64,000 nucleotides of DNA, taken from contig MU278359.1 of assembly GCA_022385755.1 (NCBI GenBank), positions 829,714 through 893,713 on the forward strand, read 5' to 3'. This document shows, one piece after another, positions 37,085-49,389 of the stretch. Numbering within the stretch: the stretch's first letter is position 1; each line of letters starts with the position of its first letter. Under the pieces are notes generated by a model. The model ran no database searches, was not told where the DNA came from, and worked only from the letters and a program-made list of their open reading frames with translations. The DNA is from Trametopsis cervina. Its lineage: Eukaryota > Basidiomycota > Agaricomycetes > Polyporales > Irpicaceae. The translations under genes and the position numbers were made by a program.

Positions 37085-38480
37085 GTACTTGCTACTCCGA
37101 GCTTCGCGTGTTCGTGTAAGAGTAAGGGGGAACATCATGCAAATGTACCGACTGCATCGTCCTATCCGGTAAGCTTGTTTCGCGATCGGGCAGGTGCGCT
37201 CTATGCTGGAGAAAGGGGCTTCTCACGATGCTCTGCTCCAGGAGCTTCAGTGGATCGCATACTTGATTCGTGTTCACAGAGGGACACCCCTGGGACACAC
37301 GACGAGACGAGCAGCAAATTGATGCTCGTATCGTTCGTGCTAATAATCCAGAGTGCATGCAATTTATAGACGCAGGCTGCGTATCATTGCCGTAGACCCG
37401 AAGCTGTGCTGAGAGGAAGGGGAGAGTTCAGTAAGGCAGGCAAGTGAGTCGCGTTGGCCTTAGCGTATTGGAACTGTCGGGGCAACTCAGCCAAAGAATC
37501 GAGTAGTGCCTTTTTCGACCCTGTGTGTTTCAATAAGCGGGTAGACGTGAGTGTGACGGACTGAGTCCATAGGGTGTTTCTCGAGGTGATCAGGTACTCA
37601 TTTGTCCCTGCGGGCAGTGGAACGACAGTCGCAACTTGGGCTGCAGGAGCAAGTAACTTTCAAGGTGAGGGGATGCGGTAGACGCGCCTTGATCGCGGTG
37701 TCAGATGCTCGTCCTCAGTCGGGTAGCGGTGTGTGTGCGTTCCACGATTCTACGGCTTTGGCAGTCTTCCAATCCATCCAACGTCTGATAACAGCCAACT
37801 ATGTGGCAGACCATCACTGTACGAAGATACTGCGCCCGAACGACGCAACAGTACGAATTGCCTGTACTGTCGTCAATTTTGGGGAATGAACCGGTCCTGA
37901 CGTTCCCATGTGAGAACGCGAACATCTTGCTGAGGTATCTGAGGTCACTACGTACCAGATGTGTCGCCCATCGTGCCTGTCCAGGCCTGTCGCCGCCTGA
38001 AGAGCTGTCACGCAGGAGCAGGGCGTGCAGCAGGGCGGGCGCGGTGTTGGTGTTGTTGCGGTTCAGCGAGGTCGGCCTTGCACAGCAAGGGCTTGACGCA
38101 AAGTGGCACGAATGATGGGGCCAAGGAAGGCGAGAGGTGCTGCGAAGGGCACCGGCGAAGAGGGTGTCGAGGCCTTCAAAAGAGTATGTCACAACCGGGG
38201 TGTTTGAACAGTTGAGGAATGCCAACACTTTATGTTTACTGCTGAGACAACGGGTCGCCGAAGACATGTTGTGCTCGCTGTCGTTGAGCTGGGCGAGGAG
38301 CCCGCGTGGGTTGTGCTTTTGGGGAGACAATAGCCAGAGTGCGCTTCACTGAGAGCGGGGACGAAGCGGGACGTCGTGCTGTTGGTCTGCGCTGCCCTAG
38401 AGTGTTCTGCAAATGCGACAGCGTAAGTGGAACAAAAGTAGAAAACGACCGACGACGCACCAGTTCCCATTAACCTCCAG
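37085..38480 (-). pseudogene. Family X copy X-D, degenerate
   Basis: Minus-strand unit convergent with copy D. Landmarks in order: exon 1 ending at a GTGCGTCG donor (38,457), acceptor TTTGCAG (~38,411); PRGLLAQLNDSEHNMSS (~38,305-38,255); SLNRNNTNTAPALLHALLLR with SSSGGDRPGQ (~38,070-37,985); a conserved donor GTACGTAG (~37,955); KLLAPAAQVATVVPLPAG and EYLITSRN (~37,660-37,580); and ATHLPALLNSPL..SGLRQ-stop (~37,455-37,385). Frames between landmarks do not join cleanly, so it is probably a pseudogene, although unrecognised introns could rescue parts. Confidence 0.45.
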
Positions 38481-38629
38481 GCTGCAGCTCGTACACATCT
38501 CCCTCACTCCAGCTAGCGTGCCGTTATCTCGCCCGCGTGTGCAGGGATTGCATAGCGGGACAGCTTCATACACGAGAGCCAGAATGCATTCAGAGGATCA
38601 GAGACATAGTAGAGACATAACTCAACAAG

Positions 38630-40362
38630 TCGAGAACGTCGTGGTCGGTGGTCAGCGCGCATGACGCGATTGCTGCCCACGGAGTCCTCGGCTAGATCTG
38701 CACACGAGCCGCTGCTGTCACTGCACTTCAGCTTCACCACCTCGTCGACCCCGCTCGTCCTTAGCTCCTCTTCGTTCGCCCCCAAGTCTGCGATTTCTGC
38801 AATCGTGCCTTCATGTCCCACCACTCCATATGTCGGATGTTTGACTCATGGCGTCGATAGTCGGATCTTCAAGTCTCCGCGCTACAAACGATGCCTCTCG
38901 CAACATGTTTGGAACCATGAATACCTTCCGAAGAGCATCGTGACATACAGGTGATGAATTTGGTAATTGGCATTTCGCCCCACGCGAGCTAATATCCAAT
39001 CACTTACAGCGTCCGTCTAACAGCAATTTGTTGTACGATCAATGCTCTGCAAGCAGACACCCCAATGCACTACAACATCCCACGATGGCTTCAGTTTTGA
39101 TCGTCGCAAGTCCGCAACAGGTCGATGTTTGACCAACCCACGTATGTGACTGAATCGCTTCTAGTCTAGCTGATGGTGGACGACATTACTTCAGGACTGT
39201 GCACTTCACACGACATCAAGTTCAGATACAATCTCTCTGCATGTATCCTTTCGCATGCACGCCGACCTTGCCCTCCTTGTCTACACTCTCGTGCCTGCCA
39301 TCCCATTCAAGACGCCTTGCGGGTTGCGACCTCGATCGGTTTCCCTACTCGACTCGCGGCTTGTTGTAACAAAATACCCAGCACTGTCAATAATAGTTGA
39401 GGTCCGTTGCACAATGCTAGCGGACGCGGCCTCCTGGTTCACAACACGTCCTCTATGCTCTCTCATCAGTGCAAATGCAATAGATCTTATTGCTCTTGAA
39501 CTCGCAACATTACTTGTAAGTGTTCCAAACCACTTCAAAGCTCAAACCTCAGTCATAAACTGTCAGTCCAGCAGTTGGCCCCCATGCATCTTTGGCAGAG
39601 ATTAAGAGGCCGGAGATAGACTGTGGCTGGCCGTTCAACGTGTGCACCTTGTCTCGATAGTTCAGCAACGCCCACAGGATATTGGTTCTTCCAGCTACCA
39701 TGCAACTCAACAAGCGTTGCCCATTATCCGCTCGATAATTTCCCGTGAGTACCATAGCATTACATATGGGCAATTTGCATGCGTCGTACTGGCAGAATTA
39801 TTAATGCGACACAGGCACTCATACTAATTCGAGCAGCTCTCAGTAACGCTGAGGCATGACCGGGTTAGATCTTTGGGGCATATCTGCTCGAAAGCATACG
39901 ACGGTACGTACGATGTCGATATCCGCCCATACACATGTCAAGTTGCTGATTCAACATGCAATGCAGTGAACGGCAGACCCAGCCCTATATACCAGCCGTA
40001 TGCCCAAGGCCCAGAACACACGCGTTCATCACGGTTGAGGATTTAGAGGATGTCGATAAGGTCTGCTCACCGTGCCTGTGCCTCTGACACGGTCAAGTGT
40101 TTTGATGCATTGCTTGCAGCAACGGCTTGGCCAAACGAAGGTGCAAAAGATAGAGTTTGGCGTGGTGAGCCGCCGGCATGGAAGCAAACATCTGCATAGC
40201 CCCGATTATTCTTTCGCCCCCCTTTCCCGCATGCACACTCTTCTCTCCGCGATAAGTAGCGCAGCCAGAGCGTACAGTCTCCCCCCCTGCAAAACACCAG
40301 CTCTCTCAAGAATACAGTAGCTCTACTGCAACCCCCATTTAGCATCCCACGTCGCCACCCGG
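38630..40362 (+). promoter_or_regulatory. Leader/promoter block of DUF6535 copy E
   Basis: Carries CGGAGTCCTCGG (38,679), the 23-base string at 38,895-38,917 identical to 57,309-57,331, and an intron-like segment from CAGGTGATGAAT (38,949) to CACTTACAG (~39,009) with a branch-like GCTAATATCC. GTGAGCCGCCGGCATGGAAG recurs at 40,166. The stretch 39,100-40,050 has no counterpart I can recognise in the other gaps and no supported gene. Confidence 0.45.
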
Positions 40363-43300
40363 ATGACTCCGAGACGACCTGGGCGTCGGCTGGGACGCAG
40401 GTTGTGTCGAACTAAACGTAGCTCTCGACAATCTCCGGCCACTCCCAGTGATACGGAAGATGCCCGCCTTGGCACACAGGCAAACCCAGCTCACGTCCTC
40501 AATCGCGATATGCCTAGAGGCTGGACGGTCATCCAGAAGGCAGTCGATGAATTTGACAAAGATCAGATTGAAGGCGTCAAGAACGACATCGATACTCTCC
40601 TTGTTTTCGTAAGTCATTACCATTACACTGCTTGTCTATGATCACATACTAACGCACTTCGAGAATGGTCTATTTTCTGCGGTCCTGTCAGCATTCTTCG
40701 TCCTCGCGATTACACTCCTACAAGAAGACATACCGGGAGCCACATTGACCACGCTGAGGCATATGTCAGCACAGAATGCGAACTACACTATTCAAGGCGA
40801 CTTCATCCACAGTACATCCCCAGCACCCACCTCCTTCGCGCAGTTCGAGCCAACAGTGAACGCCATTTGCATCAACGATATGTGGACCGCAAGTCTTACA
40901 ATCAGCCTTATCACTGCTTCGTTCAGTATCCTTGTGAAGCAGTGGCTTCGCGAGTACATGAAGTTCGTGACGTCTTTCCCCCAGGGCCGCCTGCGCATAC
41001 GCAACTTCCGGCGGGCTGGCTTAGAAACATGGAAAGTGTTGACCATCGCCGCTTGTCTTCCGCTCCTTCTCCAACTCGCGCTTGGGCTATTCTTCATTGG
41101 CCTCTGTTTCTACACTACGGAATTACACTCTAGCGTAAGGAATACGACGCTGCCTCTGGTCATCGGCTGGGGTTTCATCATCTTCTTCGTCACAGTATCT
41201 CCCCTCTTCTCAGCACATTGCCCTTACAAAACGCCGGCACTTGACTCACTTGTAGTCGCTATCCGCGCTAGTGTACGTGCTCGATGGATCAAGGGCATGG
41301 AAGCTTTGAAGAGTCGCGCCACTAGGGTATGCCGGAATGCCACGACTTACCGTACCCTGAAGATTGCGAGGATAGTCCGAATCCAGGCCGACAAGTATAT
41401 TACCCGCCTCAAGGATCCTAAGCGGCCGCATAGCGAAGCAACAGCTGCGACACACGCAGTTGACGATCTTGATATCATGGTGGCTGCCGACGCACTGCAG
41501 GGAAACGACGACATCCTTGGGACAGCAATGGTTGACGCGCTCCAGCAGATCACAGCCCCGCCGCAAGGCATCATCGGGTTCGTGCTGAATATTCTGCAAC
41601 ATCGTGTCCAGTGGGATGGGGACTTCACGAGTGAACCTCAGATCATTGACTGCAGCATGGCGACGACTCGCGCGCTCGACTCCATCCATTCCATTCTTGA
41701 ACAGCGCCTTCCGATCGATAGTATCTCTATGCCCTCTGATACCGAGCTACTACCAGTAGCACACTGGACCGTGTGCCTTTATCTTTCCCTAGGAACAAAC
41801 CGCGGATTTCACAAAGTACCTCCGTCACTTGGGGAATATCTTGACAAGAGACCCGGGGTATTTGTTGACGTTGCCATTGCCGCGCCGTCTTCCCTAGGAC
41901 TGAAGTCTCTGCTACACCTCACATGTCAATCGTGCAAGGAGTCGGAGTTGGACCTAGCGCAGTCATCTGCCAGAATAAAATCTGTTGTAAAGCACTCCTT
42001 CCAAAAGCTTGAGCTCGGAGACGCGTTTGAGTTAGACGGTCATGACGCACTGTGGCGGAGAGTGCTGAATGAGGACTCGCTCCGCGATACCTTTGAGTTC
42101 CTCACCGACCTGCTGCGCGACGACACCGCTGTTCAGGATGGCGAGTGGTCGGGTGCTCAGCAAGACGCTCTTTTTCTCATCATCAAGCTCATTGCGGTCG
42201 ACCCTTGGCATTCCAGGGACATTATATCAGCTCTCCGACGCATGATCTTATTGGCAAAGTCAGATGCGGTCGTGGTGAGGCTGCAGATGTTGCTCATCAA
42301 GTCTTACCCAAATCTATTCTATCTTTATGTGCTCCATGAAGATTTCCGTACGAACACTGCCGGTATATGGTTTGTTCCCATTTGTATGTACGTCTCTTCT
42401 GATCTTTTTATTTTACCAGCTCTATCCCGACACATGACTGCCATCGAGACCATTGCAACAGACTCTCCCAATCAGCTCACAAGGCTGTCTGTGCTGAAGG
42501 CTTGCGAAAGTCTTGCTTTGAGCTTGCGTCATGTCAGCGATGATGACAAATGTACGGCCTTGATTGAAAGCTGGCGTGGGATCTTTGCTACATTGACTTC
42601 GCTGGTCCAGGCTGCGCCAGTCTTCGAAGGTGGAACAGATGAAGAAGCCCGCATAATATGCTTGTGCTTCCGTTGGCTTTCCGGCGTGGATGCTCCGAAC
42701 GAGGACAACGATCTCGAAGACGAAGAAAAATATTCGAAGTGGCGTATGGCATTCAAGCCCGAAGAGTCTTCCATCCCCGATGGCTTCTATCTAGCACTTA
42801 TAGATATCTCTATTCCTGAAACGCGATTCTGGAGGATGAGGCGTCTTCAAGAAATGACCGCCGAGGAGAGAGAGGTAGGCAAGAAGGACGTTGAGTTGTA
42901 CCTGCACAAATTTTCCGTCGAAAATTCTAACAACGGCGTGGCTGGTCCGCCAATGGAACCTGGTGAGGGATCCGGAGTCGAAGCTGGAATCGATGGTGGT
43001 GCTGAACAAGCGGACGCACTTAGTGAAGCAGAGGAAGGTAGAGGGCCTGGCAATGCTACTGAATGCGCGGATGCACCTGGTGAAGCTGCAGAGATGATTG
43101 TAGGAGGACTTGAGCCTGATGCAAACATTGACCTCATTCTCAAGGCAGGCAGTCGTGGGTTTGGGGTGGACAATGGCCACGACGATGAAGACACAGAGCC
43201 GAATTCGGCGGTTCTAAGGCTTCCATGTACCGTGCCTTCAGAGGATGCACCTCCTGAAGCTGCGGAGCTCTCCGACATAAAGCCTCCAGAAGATGCACCG

Positions 43301-43453
43301 CCTGAGGCAGAAGCTTCTGCAAATAATTCGGACGGTCTCTTCGAAGACAAGGACGACCTCCGGAGGCCTGGATTGGCGGCAGATAGTAGTTGGCATCAAT
43401 TTGGTGGACGAAGGTATCCCGGATCATCCCTCTCTGGAGAGCATACTTCCTGA
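40363..43453 (+). CDS. DUF6535 membrane protein, copy E (tail frameshifted)
   Basis: Exons 40363-40608, 40664-42362 and 42420-43453 give about 992 aa. It starts MTPRRPGRRLGRRLCRTK and has a shorter N-terminal region than the others. Intron 1 is 55 nt; intron 2 (57 nt, donor GTATAT) reads through. Membrane segment 1 is altered (NGLFSAVLSAFFVLAITLL), a change shared only with copy F; the middle region (YLSLGTNRGFHKVPPSLGEY) is also shared with F, so E and F are close relatives or have exchanged sequence. The tail ends in YPGSSLSGEHTS, while the homologous ending (INLVDEGIPDHPSLESILPE, PGDNPDVPKTNDDKQGLGSS) is present in another frame to 43,517, showing an indel near 43,375-43,395. Confidence 0.87.
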
Positions 43454-43517
43454 GCCTGGAGACAATCCGGATGTCCCCAAAACCAACGACGACAAGCAGG
43501 GACTTGGATCATCGTGA
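43395..43517 (+). pseudogene. Out-of-frame acidic tail of DUF6535 copy E
   Basis: The +1/-1 frame relative to the end of copy E matches the tail of copy F (EGIPGDTSPESVIPESGDNP against EGIPDHPSLESILPEPGDNP) and stops at 43,517. It is the displaced end of copy E. Confidence 0.6.
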
Positions 43518-43899
43518 GATGGTAGCACGGATGTGCGGCACGATGAAGGTATTTTGGATGAGGGATTGCACCAGTCTAAGGATGAACATGTAACGGATTT
43601 CCAATAGGCGTATCTGTATCACGTTGAGATTGATCACTCTTTTTTCGATATAACTCTTAACAGCATGATGCGCTCTATGAAGTAAACGTTCTCCCCTCGG
43701 AACTGTATTTCTCGGCAGTGGTTGTGGCATCTCATACGACTGTGTTATGGCCATATTTCTGTAGTCCGTCCTTGTCAAATTGTCACTCCATAACGCAAGG
43801 GCACCGGCGAGTCTGAATTCTCATTGCATAATACACTAGCTAGATCTACATGACCTCGCATAATAGATGGGAGTGTCCTAGTACCGTCCCTCTGAGCAC

Positions 43900-45420
43900 A
43901 CGCCGTGCACAGAACCTTCAAGAGCTGTCCGCGGATGACTTGCGAAAGTACATCTCGCACTCATCAAAGCCGAAAGCATGCATCAGTTTGTACATCGGGA
44001 TCTTGTGTGAACGTACTGTCTGCATTGCCCTCAGAGGTAAATTCGTTGCACGATTAGACAGGCGGACTCTGTTATAGAGGAGGGGTTTCTCGCAATGCGC
44101 TGCTCCAGGACTTTCAAGTAGATCGCGCACTCAGCCGTGTTCACGAGAGAGACACCCTGCCCGATGAGCACAACCAGACATCAACGTTGCTCCTGTTGAT
44201 CTACCCACAGGGCATACGCAGTCTCCTCACCGTTCAAAAGTGCTGGCAATTGTTGAGGTACGGCAGGAACTTTGCCACGAGGAAGGAGGGGGTTCACGAC
44301 GGCAGGAAGGCAAGTCGCGTCGGGTTTATTATACGGGGAAAGGTTGAAGTGGCGGTAGATGCGGGGAACATTGGCCAGGAGATGCAATGGTTGCTTAGCC
44401 AGTCCTCGGTACGCGTGTGTGACAACAATTTCTGATGAACAGGCGTGTGCCGACGTGACAGACCAGGTCCATGTGAGGGTTTCTGGAGGCAATTAGGTAC
44501 TTACTTGTCGCTGCATGTGTCGAAACAGTAGCCGTAGCCTGGGCTGGCTGCGGAAGCAGGCACTATGAAAGCGGGAAGATCCTACAGACATGTCTTGATC
44601 GCATACCGGAGGCACCCTGGGTGGTGTGGTGGCCTTGGTACGTCCCACCGTTCAGCGGCCTTGCTAGTTTTCAATCATTCAAACGTCTGACGACGGACTG
44701 GGTATTCGGTTGGCCTACACCCTTCGCAGTTGAAGGATTTTGGCGTACAAAATGTCCATACCGTTGCAGCTATGTACATTCGCGAGCACAAGGTCCTGAA
44801 TTCAGTGGATGAGAGCACAGATAGCTGTCTGATGTACAGGGGTACACTACGTACCGGGCAATCGTCCATAGTGCTCGTCTGGGCTTGTCGCCACCTGAAG
44901 AGCTGCCGTGCAGGGGCGGGGTGTGCATGAGCCGCGTGCAGCAGCAGGGACGCGGCGCGTTGGTGCTTATGTAGTTTGGCGCGATGAGCTTGATCTTGTA
45001 TGGAGTGGGTTGACGCAGGTTGGCACGAGTGATGGGCCCAAGGAAGGCAAGAGATGTGGCAAGGGATACGAGAGAAGACGATGGTGGGGATTTTAGAGTA
45101 TTTGAAGCGGGGTGTTTGAGGGAGTTGAGGGCAAGTTGACGCCACATGTGTGATGTTGGAGCGGTGAACCACCAGAGCAGGACGCGTTGTCAGACTCTAT
45201 GTCGTTGAGTCGGGCGAGGATACCGCGCGAGACGTGCTGTTCGAGCGACCTCAACTGGTACAGTAGTGCGCCTCACTGGGTGAGGATAAGGAGAGGCGTT
45301 GTGCTGCTAGTCTGAGAACTTTCGAATAAGATTACTGACAAGGCGATCTGTGAACGCGATGAGTGGATTGGATATGAAAAGCAAAGAGTGAAGACCGACG
45401 CACCATCCACCAATGTTACA
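43900..45420 (-). pseudogene. Family X copy X-E, partly open
   Basis: Landmarks on the minus strand: exon 1 with a GTGCGTCG donor (~45,402) and acceptor TTCACAG (~45,350); EQHVSRGILARLNDIES (~45,240-45,190); YISTNAPRPCCCTRLMHTPP, GSSSGGDKPRRALWT (~44,970-44,865); donor GTACGTAG (~44,860); ATSKYLIASRNPH (~44,525-44,485); then a frame open from 44,492 to 44,181 reading VVTHAYRGLAKQPLHLLANV, DATCLPAVVNPLLPRGKV and ending VDQQEQR. This last exon aligns with 62,130-61,970 (AHAYKEVAKQPLRLLADV). Here the usual stop after the conserved ALRQ is lost and the frame runs on. Frame breaks elsewhere make it doubtful as a working gene. Confidence 0.45.
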
Positions 45421-45646
45421 GCTCACGCAAATCTCCTCTACCTCAGTTGGCACGCCCCGATCTTGTCCGTGTGTTCAGGTAATGCATAGTAGGGTGTCCT
45501 GGCGCACGAAACATGCAAGCCGAGACATAGAGGGGCCAGGGCACAAGTCGACAAGTGAGATGAGGAATGTCGTGGTCGCTGATACCTCAGCGCGCCTTGG
45601 CCTCGCCAGCTGTCAATGATATCTCCACTGCAACCTCCTGGACCTC

Positions 45647-48600
45647 ATGCCCCGTTCTATTATTTCCCGCACCGCGCCTCGTTCAACTTCAAGACGACCG
45701 TCGCGTCGCCTGGGTCGCAGGTTGTCTCGAGGTAAACGGAGGTCTCGACAATCTTCAGCCGATTCCAGCGACACGGAAGATGAACCCCGTGGTACACAGA
45801 AGGACCCGATACACGTCCTCACTCCTGATATGCCCATAGGCTGGGCCGTCATTCAGAAGGCTGTGGATGATTTTGACAAGGAAGAGACCGAAGCTGTAAA
45901 GAACGATATCGACACGCTCCTCGTTTTTGTAAGCGATCACACTCCTTGTTTATGATCGCAAGCTGATGTGCTTCGAGAATGGTCTGTTCTCTGCTGTCCT
46001 GTCAGCATTTTTCGTCCTCGCGATTACACTCCTTCAAGAAGACATACCGGGAGCCACGTTGACCACGCTGAGGTATATGTCAGCACAGAATGCGAACTAC
46101 ACCATCCAAGGCGACTTCATCCACAGCACATCCCCCGCACCCACATCCTTCCCGCAGTTCGAGCCTTCGGTCAACGCCATTCGCATCAACGACCTCTGGA
46201 CTGCGAGTCTGATCATCAGTCTTATCACGGCTTCATTCGGTATCCTTGTGAAGCAGTGGCTTCGCGAGTACATGAAGTTTGTGACTTCCTTCCCCCAGGG
46301 CCGCCTGCGCATACGCAACTTCCGCCGGGCTGGCTTGGAGACATGGAAGGTATTGACGATCGCCGCTTGTCTTCCCCTTCTTCTCCAACTCGCGCTTGGG
46401 CTATTCTTCATTGGCCTCTGTCTCTACACTACGGAATTACACTCTAGCGTAAGGAATACGACGCTGCCTCTGGTCACAGGTTGGGGCTTCATCTTTTTCT
46501 TTGTGACGGTATCCCCTCTCTTCTCCGACCATTGTCCGTATAAGACACCTGCACTCAATTCGCTCATGGTAGCAATACGCGCCTATGTACGCGCTCGATG
46601 GACCACGGGTATTGAAGCTTTGCAGTGGCGTGCCTATGGGATATACGCGACTGCTCGTTACCGCACTGTTAAAAAGGTTGCGGACGTTATCGACGATTGG
46701 GCCACAGGGTATGCCAACCGTCTCAATAACCCTAAGCGGCCGCATAGCGAAGCAGCAGCTGCGAAACACGAAGCTGGCGATCTCGACATCCTGGCGGCTG
46801 CCGATGCGCTGCAGGGAAACGACGAGATCGTTGGAACAGCAATGGTCGACGCGCTGCAGCAGATTACGTCCCCGCCAGAAGACATCATCAAGTTTGTGCT
46901 GAAGATTCTGCAACACCGTGTCCCAGGGGAGAGCGGGTTTGCAAGGGAACCTCATATCATTGACTGCAGCGCGGCAACAGCTCGGGCATTGGACGCCATC
47001 CACTCTATTCTTGAGCAGCGACTTCCGATCGCTGGTATCTCCACACCTTCCGATACCGATACCGGATTAGACCCAGTAGCACGCTGGACCGTGTGTCTTT
47101 ATCTTTCCCTGGGAACAAACCGCGGATTTCATAAAGTACCCCCGTCACTTGAGGAATATCTTGACAATAGATCCGGGGTATTTGTTGAAGTTGCAATTTC
47201 TGCGCGTTCTTCTCTTGGACTCAAATCCCTTTCATACCTCATATGCCAGTCATGCCGCCAGTCGAAGTTGGATCTAGCGCAGTCTCTCACTCGGATCAAA
47301 TGTGTTATTGACCTCTCCTTCCAAAGGCTCGGGCTCACAGACTCGTTTGAGTCTGACAATGATAACACACCATGGCGGAAAGTGCTCAATAAGGGCTCAC
47401 TCCGCGACACCGTTGCATTCCTCATCACCCTGCTGCGCGACGAAACTGCTACTCAGCACGACGAGTGGTCGGATGTTCAGCACGACGCTCTTTCGCTTAT
47501 CGTCAAGCTCATTGCGATTGAACCTAGGGGACCCGAGGACACTATGGCAGCTGTTCGGAGCATGACTTTATCATCAAAGTCGGATGCGGTGGTGGTGAAG
47601 CTGCTGACGTTGTTCATCAAGTCTTACCCAGAGTCATTCAGATATTACGTGGATCATAGGGATTTCAGTATGGACACCATTGGTATGTGAATTGTTCTCA
47701 TTTGTGTCCACGTCGCTTCTGATCTGTTTCCTTCACCAGCTATGTCTCGCGTCGCGGCCGCCATTAGGACTATCGCGGCAAACCCTCCGGATCAGCTCAC
47801 AAGGCTGTCCGTGCTGATGGCTTGCAGAGGTCTTGCGCAGAGCGTGTATTATGTCAGAAGGACGGCCCTGACTAGAAGCTGGCGCGGAGTCTTTGCCGCG
47901 ATGGCTTCTTTGGCCCAGGCTGCACCGGTACTAGAAGGTCAAACAGCTGACGAAACCAGCAGGATATACTCATGCTTCAACTGGTTTTCCGGCGTAGATG
48001 CACAGAAAGAGGATCTCGATCGCAACAACGAGGTGAAATATGCGGCGTGGCGCGCGGCATTCAAGCCAGAAAAGTCTCCCATTCCAGACGGCTTTTATCT
48101 AACACTTATGGATATCTCTACCCCTGAAGAGCAATTCTGGAGGATGAGGCGTCTTCAGGAAATGTCCCCTCAAGAGAGAGAGGAAGCCGCAAAGGACATC
48201 GAGCGGTACCTGCGCAGACCTGCCGCAAATAACATGGACGACAACGTAGCTAGTCCGTCAACAGAACGTGGTGGGGGATCCGGAGGCGGAGCTGTTGCTA
48301 TCGATGGTATCGGACGAGCGGATGTACCTAGTGGAACCGAGGAAGGGGAGGGTTCTGTCAATGCCACTCAAAGCGCGGATGCACCTGGTGGGTCTGAGGG
48401 ATGTGGAATTCATGCAGATGACTTAGAGATAGTTGCAGGGGACCTTGGGCTAGATGCACACGTCGCTCTCCCTCCTGAGTCAGACGGTCATGGGCTTAAG
48501 GCAGACGGCAAGCACGGTGTTGAACCGTACGAAGCAATCTTGGAAGACACGGTGGAACTGGCTTTGAAGGCTGAGGGGCTTCCTCGTACCGAGCTCTCAG

Positions 48601-49007
48601 AGGGTGCACCTCCTGAAGCTGTGCAGCTCTCCGACATAACACATCCAGAGGACGCACTGCCTGATGCAGAAGCTGTGGCAGATGATCCGGACGTACTCTT
48701 CACAGCTAAGGACGACGTGCGGAGACTTGCATCCGCGGAAGACGGTGGAGAGCGAGATGGCAGAAATTCGGTGGGCGAAGGTATTCCGGGCGATACGTCT
48801 CCGGAGAGTGTCATTCCGGAGTCAGGAGACAATCCGGATACCCCGCAAACCAAGGACGACGAGAGGGGACTTGGACCTTCGGAAGATGATAGAGAACAGG
48901 TTGGCATGGATTTAGCGGGAGAGAACAATGTGGGCAATACGCCGCGACGATCTGAAGATGAGCATGGCCCTCCGGTAGGTCCAATCGATGCGCCCGAACT
49001 CTTTTGA
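45647..49007 (+). CDS. DUF6535 membrane protein, copy F
   Basis: Exons 45647-45928, 45978-47682 and 47740-49007 give about 1,084 aa, the longest product. It uses the upstream start (MPRSIISRTAPRSTSRRPS) as does copy B. Membrane segment 1 has the E/F form (NGLFSAVLSAFFVLAITLL); the other three are standard. The linker (GIEALQWRAYGIYATARYRT) is of the C/E type and the middle region (YLSLGTNRGFHKVPPSLEEY) is nearly that of E. The acidic tail is long and ends GPPVGPIDAPELF, and looks complete. Only ~100 bases separate the start from the preceding X unit remnant, so its leader block is shorter than in other copies. Confidence 0.88.
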
Positions 49008-49168
49008 GATTAGTTACACTTCTGCCGATATAGTTCTTGGTAGTACGGCGCGCTCTACGTTGTCAATATTCCCTTGCACTCCGTTCCCCTGCAGTGTCTA
49101 TAGCATCTTATGCAGCTGTGTTATGACATTTTTGCAGCCCTCGTTAATTATCACTCCTTAAGGCGAGC

Positions 49169-49193
49169 ACACGCTCCTCGTACAAGCTCAATC
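49169..49193. repeat. Direct repeat downstream of copies F and G
   Basis: A 25-base string beginning ACACGCTCCTCGTACAAG is identical at 49,169-49,193 and 55,119-55,143. The flanks align over several hundred bases, so the duplicated module includes the 3' region of the DUF6535 gene. Confidence 0.75.
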
Positions 49194-49389
49194 AAAGGAC
49201 ATTTTTTTATTAAATTCTCATTGCATACGCACTTGTGCACTCTAGCCAGGTGTACAACACCGGACAGGAAGCTGTAGCAAGAGTATCGTAATCACTTGAG
49301 CAAGCACCGTCCCCAGTACCCTCAAGAGCGGTCCGCGGATGACTCGGGAAAATAAACCTCGCACTCACCGAAGCCAGATGCATGCATCT

